Shown: positions 1 through 8,364, numbered from the stretch's first letter. The stretch is DNA of 18,935 nt from Dehalococcoidia bacterium (GCA_021296025.1 JAGWBF010000017.1:2661-21595), one strand, 5' to 3'. Translations and numbers: made by a program. The notes: generated by a model not told the origin, from the sequence alone.

Positions 1-1572
1 ATCGGCCAGGGCATCGAGTTTGACTACTGCAGCGTCCACGCCGCCTGGGCCTTGGGAGAGGAGAACGTCCAGAGCATCCTGGTTAACTCCAATCCTGAGA
101 CTGTCTCCACCGACTTCGACACCAGCAGCCGCCTGTATTTCGAGCCCCTGGATGAAGAGGGGCTGCGGGACATCATAGAAAACGAAACAGGCGAAGGCTC
201 CCCGCCTCCATCTCTGGTTCAGTTCGGTGGACAGACAGCCATAAACCTCTCCCAGAGCCTGGATCGGGTCGGGCTTCCCATCCTAGGGTCTGCCGCCGAG
301 GCCATAGACATCGCCTCAGATCGTCACAGGTTCGAGGAGTTTCTTTCCCGCCTGGGCATTCCACAGCCCCCAGGCGCGGGGGTGTCCTCGGTGGAAGAGG
401 CCCTGAGGGTCGCCCAGGACATCGGCTACCCAATAGTCGTGCGCCCCAGCTATGTCCTGGGGGGTCGCGCCATGGAGATCGTCCAGAACGCAACCGAGCT
501 GATCCGCTACCTGTCCATGGCTACCGAGGTGGGGCAGGGCAAGCCAGTGCTCATCGACAAGTACATGGAAGGCAAGGAGTGCGAGGTCGATGCCATCTGC
601 GATGGCCAGGAGGTGCTGGTCCCTGGCATCATGGAGCACATAGAGCGTGCGGGCGTTCACAGCGGCGATTCCATGGCCATCTACCCGGGTCTGAACCTGT
701 CCCCCAAAGAGGTGGACACGATAGTAGACTACACAACCCGCATCGGGATGGCACTTGGGGTGTTGGGGTTGATGAACATCCAGTTCGTCATCCTGGGAGG
801 CCCCCCCTACCGCAGCCCCCGGCAGCCCAGGGAGACGGACGGGGAGACCTCGGTGTATGTTTTGGAGGTCAATCCCCGTTCGAGCAGGACCGTCCCCTTC
901 ATCTCCAAGGTCACCGGTGTGCCGGTGGTCAAGCTGGCCACCCGGGCCATGCTGGGAAGGACCCTGAAAGAGATGGGATACAAGGGCGGGCTGTGGAAAC
1001 GCCAGAGTGTGACTGCCGTGAAAGCCCCCGTGTTCTCCATGTCCAAGCTCATCGGGGTGGACTGGTACATGGGGCCTGAGATGAAGTCCACCGGTGAGGT
1101 CATGGGTGTGGATGAGGAGTTCGCACCGGCCTTGGCCAAGGCCCTTAAGGCGGCGGGGCTGACCCTCAGTCCCGGCAGCGGGGTGCTGCTCAGCATCGCC
1201 GACAGGGACAAGGCCGAAGCGACGTCATTGGTCCGTGAGATCCTTCAGGCAGGCCTCAAGGTCTATGCCACCGAGGGCACGGCCTCTATGCTGGAAGCTA
1301 TGGGCGCCCCGGTCACCATGATCACCAAGAAGCTGAGCGAAGGCCATCCAAACGTAGTGGATGTCATAAACGATGGCTTGGTGGGCGGGGTGATCAACAC
1401 CGTGACCGGCGTTGCCGCCACCCTGCGGGACGGGTTCTACATCCGCAGGGCTGCCGTGGAGAAGCGCATCCCCTGCTTCACCTCCCTGGACACCGCCCGG
1501 GCTGCCGTGGAAAGCCTGCTGATGGACCACACCTCATACAGCGTCAAGCGCATAGAAGAGTACCTGGAGTAG
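1..1572 (+). CDS. carB: Carbamoyl-phosphate synthase large subunit, C-terminal half (5' end outside window)
   Basis: This is the ATP-dependent large subunit that makes carbamoyl phosphate for pyrimidine and arginine synthesis. The reading frame is open from base 1 and begins with the IGQGIEFDYC motif of the second synthetase half, so about the first half of a protein of roughly 1,070 residues is missing. The TTG at 52 is internal and is not a start. The visible 523 residues contain the second ATP-grasp domain (PSYVLGGRAMEIV near 450-480, EVNPRSSRTVPF near 866-900). They end with the MGS-like allosteric domain (from about 1180, including YATEGTASMLEAMG and NTVTG), which in the family binds regulatory nucleotides. 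The family match is clear. One oddity is an extra loop of about 20 residues (Gly-Gly-Pro-Pro start, Arg/Pro rich) just before the EVNPR strand, where E. coli CarB has a short turn. No obvious hairpin terminator follows the stop. Confidence 0.97.
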   Translation: MGQGIEFDYCSVHAAWALGEENVQSILVNSNPETVSTDFDTSSRLYFEPLDEEGLRDIIENETGEGSPPPSLVQFGGQTAINLSQSLDRVGLPILGSAAEAIDIASDRHRFEEFLSRLGIPQPPGAGVSSVEEALRVAQDIGYPIVVRPSYVLGGRAMEIVQNATELIRYLSMATEVGQGKPVLIDKYMEGKECEVDAICDGQEVLVPGIMEHIERAGVHSGDSMAIYPGLNLSPKEVDTIVDYTTRIGMALGVLGLMNIQFVILGGPPYRSPRQPRETDGETSVYVLEVNPRSSRTVPFISKVTGVPVVKLATRAMLGRTLKEMGYKGGLWKRQSVTAVKAPVFSMSKLIGVDWYMGPEMKSTGEVMGVDEEFAPALAKALKAAGLTLSPGSGVLLSIADRDKAEATSLVREILQAGLKVYATEGTASMLEAMGAPVTMITKKLSEGHPNVVDVINDGLVGGVINTVTGVAATLRDGFYIRRAAVEKRIPCFTSLDTARAAVESLLMDHTSYSVKRIEEYLE

Positions 1573-1694
1573 GCCCATCCCAGGCTGGCGTCCTGCCGTA
1601 GCTGCAAGAAGGGACTCGCCCCACATCCGCGCCGGTCCCACCGCGGGATGCCAGGGAACATGAAATCCCCTACCTGTGGTACGATGGGGCGGAC
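1573..1694. other. Intergenic gap, no feature found
   Basis: I see no convincing hairpin terminator, tRNA or repeat in these 122 bases. A TACGAT hexamer at 1680-1685 could be a -10 for the next gene, but no matching -35 is present at 16-18 bp. Confidence 0.4.
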
Positions 1695-2270
1695 GTGGAA
1701 GAAGAGTATTCCCAGCTACACCAAGCGACCGATCCCCCGCTATCGGCCAGGCATGTCCGTTGGCTTCCCCTGGCCGAGGGGGAGATTGCGCTGCAACACT
1801 TCTCTGCGGAGCGCGGTGTGGTGAACAGCATCCCAACTTCGGGCGATGTCCTGGTGTTTACCAACAGGCGGGTCATCTCCTTCGTGGAGTCCGGCGACCG
1901 TAAAGAGGTGTCGGTTGCTCCCCTGGATGAGGTTACCGGGGCGTCGATAAAGTATGCCGTTCGCACCCCTCGAGACCTGTACCAGGGCCCCATCCTCATC
2001 ACCCTTGCTATCTTCGTATTTGTGGTCAGCTACATTCTCCACCAGGAGATGCTGGCCTACGTGCTCGCCGGTGCCCTGGCTGTCATCGGCGGGCTGCTAT
2101 CCCTTAGGAACCTGCTGTGGGAGGAAGAGGGGGAGATACACTTCCAGGGACCTGGCGTCAAGGTTAGCTGTACATTTCGGGGCCGCAGGGCGGGGAATGA
2201 TGTCCGGCTGACGGTCAACAGGTTCTTCGAGCTGAAGCAGGCCGGAAGGTACGGCAGGAGCATCTGGTAG
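1695..2270 (+). CDS. Small membrane protein with bacterial PH-like N-terminal region (unnamed)
   Basis: I do not recognise this 191-residue protein as a named gene. Residues about 28-90 contain GDVLVFTNRRVISF and APLDEVTGASI, the pattern of bacterial PH-like (bPH/YdbT-type) domains: a strand ending in TNRR, then a basic strand, then a PLDEV turn. Two hydrophobic helices follow (about 99-115 and 119-137). A C-terminal part of about 50 residues is rich in charged and beta-prone residues, so the likely layout is a cytosolic domain, a membrane hairpin and a cytosolic tail. There is no signal peptide and there are no catalytic motifs. The start is uncertain. GTG at 1695 was chosen, and no in-frame ATG or Shine-Dalgarno lies just upstream. 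A TACGAT hexamer ends 9 bp before it, so a leaderless transcript is possible. It lies 122 bp after carB and converges on tsaD with a 10-bp gap. Confidence 0.75.
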   Translation: MEEEYSQLHQATDPPLSARHVRWLPLAEGEIALQHFSAERGVVNSIPTSGDVLVFTNRRVISFVESGDRKEVSVAPLDEVTGASIKYAVRTPRDLYQGPILITLAIFVFVVSYILHQEMLAYVLAGALAVIGGLLSLRNLLWEEEGEIHFQGPGVKVSCTFRGRRAGNDVRLTVNRFFELKQAGRYGRSIW

Positions 2271-2280
2271 CCTGTGTTCC

Positions 2281-3327
2281 CTAAAGGGACAGGCCCGGGT
2301 TTACGTCCAGATCCAGGGAATCTCCCCGCCCACGGGTGTAGTGATAGTAGCCCGAGGCTGCGATCATGGCCCCGTTGTCGGTGCACAAGACCGGCGGGGG
2401 GATCAGGGCTGGCAGGCTCGACTGGCGTTTCATCTCCTGTCGCAGCAGGGCGTTGGCTGCCACACCGCCACCTAGGATCACTCCCTTTGCTCCCACCATA
2501 TCGGCCGCTTCCAGGGTCTTGTACACGAGGACATCCACCACCGACTCTTGGAAGGCGGACGCCATTTCACCTATGAGGCGGTCACTGTCCTCCACCTGGG
2601 ACTCATCGGGAGGGTAAATCCCCGACTGTTGGGCCCGCCGTAGCAGGGCGGTCTTTATGCCGCTGAAGCTGAAGTCCTGGCTTCCCTTGAGCCATGACCG
2701 CGGGAGCTGCTCGGCATGGTGCACCCCGGCGGACTTTCGCTGTATCTCCGGTCCGCCCGGAAAGCCAAGGCCCAGGATGCGGGCTGCCTTGTCGAAAGCC
2801 TCCCCGGCGGCATCATCACGGGTGCGTCCCAGAAGCTGGTATTCGCCATACCCCTCCATGAGCACCAGGTCGGTGTGCCCTCCGGATGCGATCAGGCAGA
2901 CCAGGGGGAAGCCGGGATCGGCGCTGGGGTCAGGGCCTTCCTCCTCCCGTTGGCTGTTGAGCCATGCCGCAAAGATGTGGCCCTCCAGGTGGTTGATTCC
3001 CAGCAGGGGGATGTCCAGGGCGAAGGCTATGGCCTTGGCGGCGTTCAGCCCTACCAGCAGGGAACCGGCCAGACCGGGCCCGCTGGTTACGGCGACGGCA
3101 TCCAGCTCATCGAACCTCGTTCCAGCATCTTCCAGGGCCTTCTCGATGCCCGGACATATCTGGAGAACGTGCTGCCTGGAGGCGACCTCGGGGACGACGC
3201 CTCCGTAGCGGGCATGGAGTTCCACCTGGGAGGAGATCACGTTGGACAGCACCTTGACGCCGTCTTCCACCACCGAGGCGGCGGTCTCATCGCAGGAGGT
3301 CTCGATGCCCAATATCCTGGTCGGCAT
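2281..3327 (-). CDS. tsaD: tRNA N6-adenosine threonylcarbamoyltransferase
   Basis: TsaD transfers the threonylcarbamoyl group made by TsaC onto adenosine 37 of ANN-decoding tRNAs, working with TsaB and TsaE. The 348-residue length is normal. The N-terminus reads MPTRILGIETSCDETA, the family's usual opening. The metal-binding HxxxH is present as HLEGH (His113 and His117). GPGLAGSLLVG, SGGHTDLVLM, GEAFDKAARILGL, GGGVAANALLR and the late DNGAMIAASG (metal Asp at about 317) all match. A longer frame reaches an ATG at 3393. I reject it because those extra 22 residues do not belong to the family and a promoter (TTGACG, 17 bp, TATCAT) sits inside that stretch. The promoter places the transcript start about 3 bp from the ATG at 3327, so the mRNA is probably leaderless. 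It is divergent from polA and convergent with the small membrane-protein gene. Confidence 0.96.
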   Translation of the reverse strand: MPTRILGIETSCDETAASVVEDGVKVLSNVISSQVELHARYGGVVPEVASRQHVLQICPGIEKALEDAGTRFDELDAVAVTSGPGLAGSLLVGLNAAKAIAFALDIPLLGINHLEGHIFAAWLNSQREEEGPDPSADPGFPLVCLIASGGHTDLVLMEGYGEYQLLGRTRDDAAGEAFDKAARILGLGFPGGPEIQRKSAGVHHAEQLPRSWLKGSQDFSFSGIKTALLRRAQQSGIYPPDESQVEDSDRLIGEMASAFQESVVDVLVYKTLEAADMVGAKGVILGGGVAANALLRQEMKRQSSLPALIPPPVLCTDNGAMIAASGYYHYTRGRGDSLDLDVNPGLSL

Positions 3328-3336
3328 TACCAGGAG

Positions 3337-3365
3337 ATGATATGGGGGCGTCACGTCCCCGTCAA
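3337..3365 (-). promoter_or_regulatory. tsaD promoter, predicted leaderless
   Basis: Reading the minus strand, the -35 is TTGACG (3365-3360) and the -10 is TATCAT (3342-3337), separated by 17 bp. Each matches the sigma-70-type consensus at 5 of 6 positions. Only 9 bp separate the -10 from the ATG at 3327, so the expected transcript start at about 3330 leaves a leader of about 3 nt with no room for a Shine-Dalgarno. Confidence 0.7.
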
Positions 3366-3414
3366 CACAACCTCGCCGGGTGCTGAGTGCCACAGAGCGC
3401 GGGATGAGAGGAGC

Positions 3415-3441
3415 CTGACTTGGTCCGGCGTGTTGTATAAT
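3415..3441 (+). promoter_or_regulatory. polA promoter candidate
   Basis: A perfect TATAAT lies at 3436-3441. The best -35 is a weak CTGACT at 3415-3420 with a short 15-bp spacer. The implied start near 3448 leaves a leader of about 70 nt before polA. The -10 is the strongest part of this call. Confidence 0.5.
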
Positions 3442-3520
3442 GCGGTTGGGTTACGTGGGGGCCTGAAGATAACCGTCCGCCAAGCCCCTGCCCCGACTTC
3501 CTCCCTGCCGGTGGTGCGTA

Positions 3521-6313
3521 ATGACCAACGAGCCTTCCCAAACCTCTGCCATGCTGCCCCTGGAAGAGATGCCGCGCCTCATGATCATCGATGGCCATGC
3601 CCTGGTGCATCGCTCCTGGAACGCCATCCGCATGCGCCAGCAGCTGTCGGTGAGCTCCACCGGGGAGGATATCACCGCTGTTTTCGGCTTCAACAACACT
3701 TTTCTGCGGGCTATAGGGGACTGGAATCCGACCCACGTGGCCATGGCCTATGATATGCCCGGCCCCACCTTCCGCCATGAGCGATTCGAGGAGTACAAGG
3801 CCCAACGCCCGGATCTGGCGCCGGAGCTGATCCCCCAGTTCGATCGGGTGAAGCAGCTGATGGGCGCCTTCAACGTCCCCGTTTACGAGGTGCAGGGTTA
3901 TGAGGCGGACGATGTGATTGGCACCCTGTGCCGCCATGCCGAGGAGCAGGGGGTCGAGACCATCATACTGACGGGAGACACGGACACCTTCCAGCTTGTG
4001 TCGCCCTGGGTCAGGGTGGCGCTGTACCACAGCGTCCAGGACCGAAAGGTTTACGACGTTGCCGAGGTGAGGGCGCGCTACGGCGGCCTTGGCCCGGAAT
4101 ACCAGCCGGACATCAAGGCGCTGAAGGGCGACACCTCCGACAACATCCCTGGCGTCCCCGGCGTCGGCGACAAGACGGCGGTCAAGCTGGTGTCCCAGTT
4201 CGGGACGCTGGAAGACATCTACAGCAAAATCGATTCAGTGGAACCGGTCAAGCTGCGTGAGAACCTGCGGGCCAACCAAGAGCGGGCCATGGAGGGCAAG
4301 TTCCTGACCACCATCGCCAGGGACGCGCCGGTGTCCCTGGACATGGAGCAGTGCCGTTTCTGGACCTACGACCGCCGGAACGTGGTGGAGCTGTTCCGGG
4401 AGCTGGAGTTCAGGGGGGTGGACCGCATCCCCGACCCCTCGGCATCTCTGTCCAAATCAGCTCCCGATTCCTCCGCAACGACAACGACCCCGGGGCCCGC
4501 GGCAGGGCAGCCGTCGGAGGTGGACTACCAGGTGGTGGACTCCCCGGAGAAGCTGGAGCAGATGGTGGCGGAGCTAGCCTCCGCCCCCTGCTACGCCTTC
4601 GACACCGAGACCACCAGCTTGGACCCGATGCAGGCGGGCTTGGTGGGCCTCAGCTTCTCTAGCGCGCCGGGCAAGGCTTGGTATGTGCCTGTGGGACACC
4701 GGGAGGGTGAGCAGATGCCCCTGGAGGAGGTCATGGCCCGCCTGCGCCCGTTCATGCGAGGGGACAGCGTGGGGCAGACAGCCCACAACGCCAACTACGA
4801 CCTGACCATCCTGAAGAACTACGATGTTGTCCCGGGCAAGGTGGACTTCGACACGATGATAGCGGCCCACCTGCTGGGAAAGAAGGCCATCGGGCTGAAG
4901 AACCTGGCCCTGGATATCCTGGGAGTGGAGATGACCCAGATATCCGAGCTTCTGGGGACCGGCAAGAAGCAGCTGTCCATGGATGCGGTGCCCGTCGAGA
5001 AGGCTGCTCCTTACGCCTGCGCCGATGCCGATATGACCGGCCGTCTCCGAGGCGTGTTCGAAGAGCAGATAGAAAGAGCAGGGTTTGGCAGCCTGATGCA
5101 CGAGGTGGAGATGCCCCTGGTGCCTGTGCTGGTGGAGATGCAGCGAAACGGCATCTTGGCGGAACGGGAGTCCCTGGCGGCCATGTCCCTGGGATTGGAC
5201 CTCCAACTTAAGGAGCTGGAGGTAAAGGCATACGAATCGGTGGGTCATAATTTCAATCTGAACTCGCCCCAGCAGCTTAGCGACCTTCTATTCCAGGAGC
5301 TGGGGCTGCCCAAGAGCAAGCGCACCAAGACAGGCGCCTACTCGACGGATGCCAATTCGCTGGAGTTTCTGAAGGGGATGCACCCGGTGGTGGACGGCAT
5401 CCTGGAATACCGCCAGGTCTCCAAGCTCAAGTCCACCTACGTTGATTCCCTGCCCCTGCTGATAAATCCCCGCACCAACAGGCTGCACACCAGCTATAAC
5501 CAGACAGGCTCGGCAACGGGACGCATCTCCAGCAACGACCCCAACTTGCAGAACATCCCCATACGAACCGAGCTGGGCCGCCAGGTGCGCAAGGCTTTCG
5601 TGGCCGAGAAGGCTCCCGACTGGACCCTGCTGTCCGCCGACTACTCCCAGATCGAGCTTCGGGTGCTGGCCCACCTGTCCCAGGACCCGTCCCTGCTGGA
5701 AGCCTTTCACCGGGGCGAGGACATCCATTCGGCCACGGCGTCCCTGATGTACGAAGTGGGAGTGGATGATGTGACATCCGACATGAGGCGGATAGCCAAG
5801 GTGCTGAATTTCGGTGTCATCTATGGCCTTTCCCCCTACGGGATTTCCCAGCAGACGGAGTTCGGTCCCGAAGAAGGCCGCAAGTTCATCGACAGCTACT
5901 TCGCCAGCTATCCGGGCATACGGAACTACATCGAGGAGACCAAGGCGCAGGCCAGGCACGACGGGTACGTTTCCACCGTGCTGGGACGCCGGCGGTACAT
6001 CCCCGACATCGGCGCATCCAACATGCATGTCCGCCAGGCGGCTGAGCGGGTGGCGGTGAACATGCCCATTCAGGGTACGGCGGCGGATATCATGAAGCTG
6101 GCGATGATCCGGGTCCACAGCCGAATGCACAGCGAGGGTGTGAGGTCCCTGATGCTGCTCCAGGTGCACGACGAGCTGTTGTTCGAGACACCGAAGGAGG
6201 AGCTGGAGGCGCTGACGGAGATGGTGCAGGAGGAGATGCCCCTGGCCTTGGAGATGTCGGTGCCCCTGAAGGTGGATGTGAAGATGGGCTATAGCTGGGG
6301 AGACTTGGAGTAA
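3521..6313 (+). CDS. polA: DNA polymerase I
   Basis: PolA fills gaps, removes RNA primers and works in excision repair. All three domains are visible in 930 residues, a normal length. The 5' nuclease domain (about 17-305) has IIDGHALVHRSW, EADDVIGTL, TGDTDTFQLV and GDTSDNIPGVPGVG. A low-complexity Ser/Thr/Pro linker lies at about 306-335. The 3'-5' proofreading domain keeps its acidic set: Asp361 and Glu363 in FDTETT, the Asp of NANYDLTIL, and Tyr and Asp of YACADAD, so proofreading should be active. The polymerase domain has DYSQIELR (Asp707), KVLNFGVIYG (Phe764) and VHDEL (Asp884). The start is uncertain between ATG 3521 and ATG 3569. The second directly precedes the conserved PRLMIIDGH and has GGAAG a few bases before it, and neither has a strong ribosome site. 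The SDR gene follows after 3 bp and is probably co-transcribed. Confidence 0.97.
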   Translation: MTNEPSQTSAMLPLEEMPRLMIIDGHALVHRSWNAIRMRQQLSVSSTGEDITAVFGFNNTFLRAIGDWNPTHVAMAYDMPGPTFRHERFEEYKAQRPDLAPELIPQFDRVKQLMGAFNVPVYEVQGYEADDVIGTLCRHAEEQGVETIILTGDTDTFQLVSPWVRVALYHSVQDRKVYDVAEVRARYGGLGPEYQPDIKALKGDTSDNIPGVPGVGDKTAVKLVSQFGTLEDIYSKIDSVEPVKLRENLRANQERAMEGKFLTTIARDAPVSLDMEQCRFWTYDRRNVVELFRELEFRGVDRIPDPSASLSKSAPDSSATTTTPGPAAGQPSEVDYQVVDSPEKLEQMVAELASAPCYAFDTETTSLDPMQAGLVGLSFSSAPGKAWYVPVGHREGEQMPLEEVMARLRPFMRGDSVGQTAHNANYDLTILKNYDVVPGKVDFDTMIAAHLLGKKAIGLKNLALDILGVEMTQISELLGTGKKQLSMDAVPVEKAAPYACADADMTGRLRGVFEEQIERAGFGSLMHEVEMPLVPVLVEMQRNGILAERESLAAMSLGLDLQLKELEVKAYESVGHNFNLNSPQQLSDLLFQELGLPKSKRTKTGAYSTDANSLEFLKGMHPVVDGILEYRQVSKLKSTYVDSLPLLINPRTNRLHTSYNQTGSATGRISSNDPNLQNIPIRTELGRQVRKAFVAEKAPDWTLLSADYSQIELRVLAHLSQDPSLLEAFHRGEDIHSATASLMYEVGVDDVTSDMRRIAKVLNFGVIYGLSPYGISQQTEFGPEEGRKFIDSYFASYPGIRNYIEETKAQARHDGYVSTVLGRRRYIPDIGASNMHVRQAAERVAVNMPIQGTAADIMKLAMIRVHSRMHSEGVRSLMLLQVHDELLFETPKEELEALTEMVQEEMPLALEMSVPLKVDVKMGYSWGDLE

Positions 6314-6316
6314 CAC

Positions 6317-7090
6317 ATGGACCTGGGTATAAAGGACAGGGTGGCGATAGTCACTGGAGGCAGCCGGGGCTTGGGGCGGATATCGGCGCTGGCTCTAGCC
6401 CGCGAGGGTGCTATGGTGGCCATCTGCGGACGTACGGAGAGCACCCTCGACGCTGCCGTGGACGAGCTGAAGGCGCAGGGTGTGGAGGCCATAGGGATCG
6501 TGGCGGACATTGTCGAGCCCGAGGCCGCCGAGGCGGTCTTCCGAAAAACAGATGAAGCGCTGGGCCCTGTGGACATCCTCGTCAACAACGTGGGTGGCCG
6601 CCGGGGCACGACCCTATCGGACACCTCCGAGGAACAGTTCCGCATGGGCATGGACCTGAATCTGTTCGGCGGGCTGCGCCTCATGCACCTGGCTATTCCT
6701 GGGATGCGGGAGCGCCGGTGGGGGCGCATCATCAACATCGCATCAATCTGGGGCCGGGAGCATGGAGGCTCAGTGGACTACATGGCGGGAAAGGCAGCCC
6801 TGATCGCCATGAGCAAGTACGCGGGTTTGGAGTACGTAAAGGACAACGTCCTGGTGAACTGCGTTGCGCCGGGATCCATCATCTTCCCGGGCGGAAGCTG
6901 GGACCGTTACACCCAGCAGAACCCGTCCGAGGTGGTCAACGAGTTCATCAAGTGGAACCTGCCGGCTGGAAGGTTCGGATGGCCCGAGCCCGTGGGTGAC
7001 CTGGTGGCTTTCCTGGCTTCAGAGCGGGCCAGCCTAATCAGCGGGGCCTGCATCAACATCGACGGCGGCCAGAGCAAGTCCCTCTTCTAG
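6317..7090 (+). CDS. Short-chain dehydrogenase/reductase (SDR), substrate unknown
   Basis: This is a classical SDR of 257 residues, an NAD(P)-dependent oxidoreductase with a Rossmann fold, presumably cytosolic. The cofactor loop is TGGSRGLG (13-20). The structural NNVGG is at 90-94 and the catalytic set is complete: Asn115, Ser143, Tyr155 and Lys159 (YMAGK). The C-terminus has the usual GACINIDGG. An acidic Asp does not follow strand 2 (CGRTE), which leans towards NADP(H) by family rules, but this is weak. It resembles 3-oxoacyl-ACP reductase-like and gluconate/sugar dehydrogenase-like members, and the substrate cannot be told from sequence. The start is firm: ATG lies 3 bp after the polA stop and GGAG within the end of polA serves as ribosome site. 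It may belong functionally with the three hydrolases to its right rather than with polA. Confidence 0.9.
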   Translation: MDLGIKDRVAIVTGGSRGLGRISALALAREGAMVAICGRTESTLDAAVDELKAQGVEAIGIVADIVEPEAAEAVFRKTDEALGPVDILVNNVGGRRGTTLSDTSEEQFRMGMDLNLFGGLRLMHLAIPGMRERRWGRIINIASIWGREHGGSVDYMAGKAALIAMSKYAGLEYVKDNVLVNCVAPGSIIFPGGSWDRYTQQNPSEVVNEFIKWNLPAGRFGWPEPVGDLVAFLASERASLISGACINIDGGQSKSLF

Positions 7091-7103
7091 GGAAGTTCGG
7101 CGG

Positions 7104-8234
7104 TTACAGGTTGTAGAACCGGACCGGGTTGTCCCACAGAATCTTGGACTTGAACCCCTCGTTTACGTCGTCCGACTCTATGAGGCCCTTCAACGTGTCG
7201 GGGAAGTACTCGATGACGTCGGGGTGGGGGTAGTCCGAGGCCCACATCAGGTTCTCTTCTCCCACCAATCGCTGCAACATGGGGATGGTCTCCTCGCCCG
7301 CTTCGCAGGAGATGTAGCACTGGCCCCGTCGGAAGTACTCCGACGGCTTTTCTTTGCCCTGGTAGCCCTGTCCGAAGTACTCGCTGTCCACCTGCTTGTC
7401 CAGCCGGTCCAGCCAGTAGGGAAGCCAGCCGCAGCCCGACTCCAGGAAGGCTGCATGCAGCTTGGGGAAGCGGTCGAACACCCCTTCCGAAGTCATGGAT
7501 GCCATGGCTCCCATCTGCTCCATGGGGTGGCAGGTAGCGTGACGGGTGAAGGAGTTGTCCACTCGCCCCCTGGCGTAGTAGGGCAGCTTCTCCTGCTGAC
7601 CCTCGTGGAAGCACACAGCGACGCCGGTCTCTTCGCAGATGGCGAACAGGGGGTCGTAGTACGGGTCGGACACCCGGCGGCCGCGGAGGGGATTGGGGCG
7701 CCAGAAGATTCCCCGCATGCCCAGCTCGGTGGCGGCCCGGCGGAGCTCCTGCTCGGCCAGCTCAATGTCCTGCAATGGGAGGAGGCACACGCCCTTCAAG
7801 CGATCTGGGTCGATGGAACAGTAGTCGTACAGCCAGTTGTTGTAGGCCCGGCACATCCCGGCAGCCAGCTCCGGGTCCAGCGTGTCATCGAAGGTGGCAT
7901 AGAGGCCGATGCTGGTGAACAGGAAGGCTACATCCACCCCTTCCACATCCATGTCGTGCAAGTAGGAGACGTTGTCGAACTTGCGGGAGATGGCGTACTT
8001 GAACTTGCCCCTCCAGAAGGGGTTGTTCAGCATGCCGAGGGGGTTGATCTCCATGGGGCCGCCCCCCACCTTGCCCGAGCCCAAGCGCTGTCCCCCCATG
8101 AGGGTGCCGAAGGAGAACCAACCCTCGGACTTTACGCCGTAGTGCTTGTAGGGCGCTTCCAGGTAGTCGTCCCACAGGGTTGCCGGCTCCATCACATGCC
8201 GGTCACAGTCCATTACCTTGATGTTTCCCCTCAT
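7104..8234 (-). CDS. Amidohydrolase-2 family metal-dependent hydrolase/decarboxylase (paralogue A)
   Basis: This 376-residue protein belongs to the Amidohydro_2 group (TIM barrel; relatives include ACMSD and gamma-resorcylate decarboxylases). The N-terminal metal motif reads DCDRHVMEP (Asp11 and His13). A later His lies in CFHEGQ, and the final catalytic/metal Asp is at 334 in WASDYPHPD. AYNNWLYDYCSIDPDRLKGV and ESGCGWLPYWLDRLD are strongly shared with its divergent neighbour at 8448. All expected acidic and His ligands seem present, so I expect activity. The natural substrate is unknown, with cyclic or aromatic carboxylates plausible from the family. There is no signal peptide. The ATG is well supported: AGGAGGT lies 5 bp before it, and a good promoter is found upstream. 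It converges on the SDR gene with a 13-bp gap. Confidence 0.88.
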   Translation of the reverse strand: MRGNIKVMDCDRHVMEPATLWDDYLEAPYKHYGVKSEGWFSFGTLMGGQRLGSGKVGGGPMEINPLGMLNNPFWRGKFKYAISRKFDNVSYLHDMDVEGVDVAFLFTSIGLYATFDDTLDPELAAGMCRAYNNWLYDYCSIDPDRLKGVCLLPLQDIELAEQELRRAATELGMRGIFWRPNPLRGRRVSDPYYDPLFAICEETGVAVCFHEGQQEKLPYYARGRVDNSFTRHATCHPMEQMGAMASMTSEGVFDRFPKLHAAFLESGCGWLPYWLDRLDKQVDSEYFGQGYQGKEKPSEYFRRGQCYISCEAGEETIPMLQRLVGEENLMWASDYPHPDVIEYFPDTLKGLIESDDVNEGFKSKILWDNPVRFYNL

Positions 8235-8302
8235 GATGACCTCCTGGATTAGGATAGATGACCATGCAGGTAGCCCAATGCAGGGCCTGCTTATGTGACG
8301 AA

Positions 8303-8332
8303 ATAGTAGCTACCCGGGCAGCTTTCTGTCAA
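8303..8332 (-). promoter_or_regulatory. Promoter of hydrolase paralogue A
   Basis: On the minus strand, a perfect TTGACA (8332-8327) is followed after 18 bp by TACTAT (8308-8303). The expected start near 8296 gives a leader of about 60 nt that includes the AGGAGGT ribosome site of the gene starting at 8234. Confidence 0.7.
8308..8323. promoter_or_regulatory. 16-bp palindrome, candidate operator
   Basis: AGCTACCCGGGCAGCT is an inverted repeat with a single mismatched pair (positions 5 and 12), centred on CCCGGG. It fills the spacer between the -35 and -10 of the minus-strand promoter, a typical repressor position. No regulator gene is adjacent, so the binding protein is unknown. Confidence 0.45.
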
Positions 8333-8364
8333 GCTGGAGGGTGCCGGCGATGGTCTGGTTTGTC

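Noticed and set aside
3328..3393. Upstream extension of tsaD
   Set aside because: The 22 extra residues are not part of the family and contain the promoter.
2716..3753. Plus-strand 345-codon open frame
   Set aside because: It lies mostly antisense to tsaD and runs into polA. It has no family motifs and is explained by high GC.
5288..6316. Minus-strand 342-codon open frame
   Set aside because: It is antisense to the strongly conserved polymerase domain of polA, and its His/Leu/Gln-rich composition is typical of shadow frames.
7224..8252. Plus-strand 342-codon open frame
   Set aside because: It is antisense to hydrolase paralogue A, which has clear motifs, a promoter and a ribosome site.
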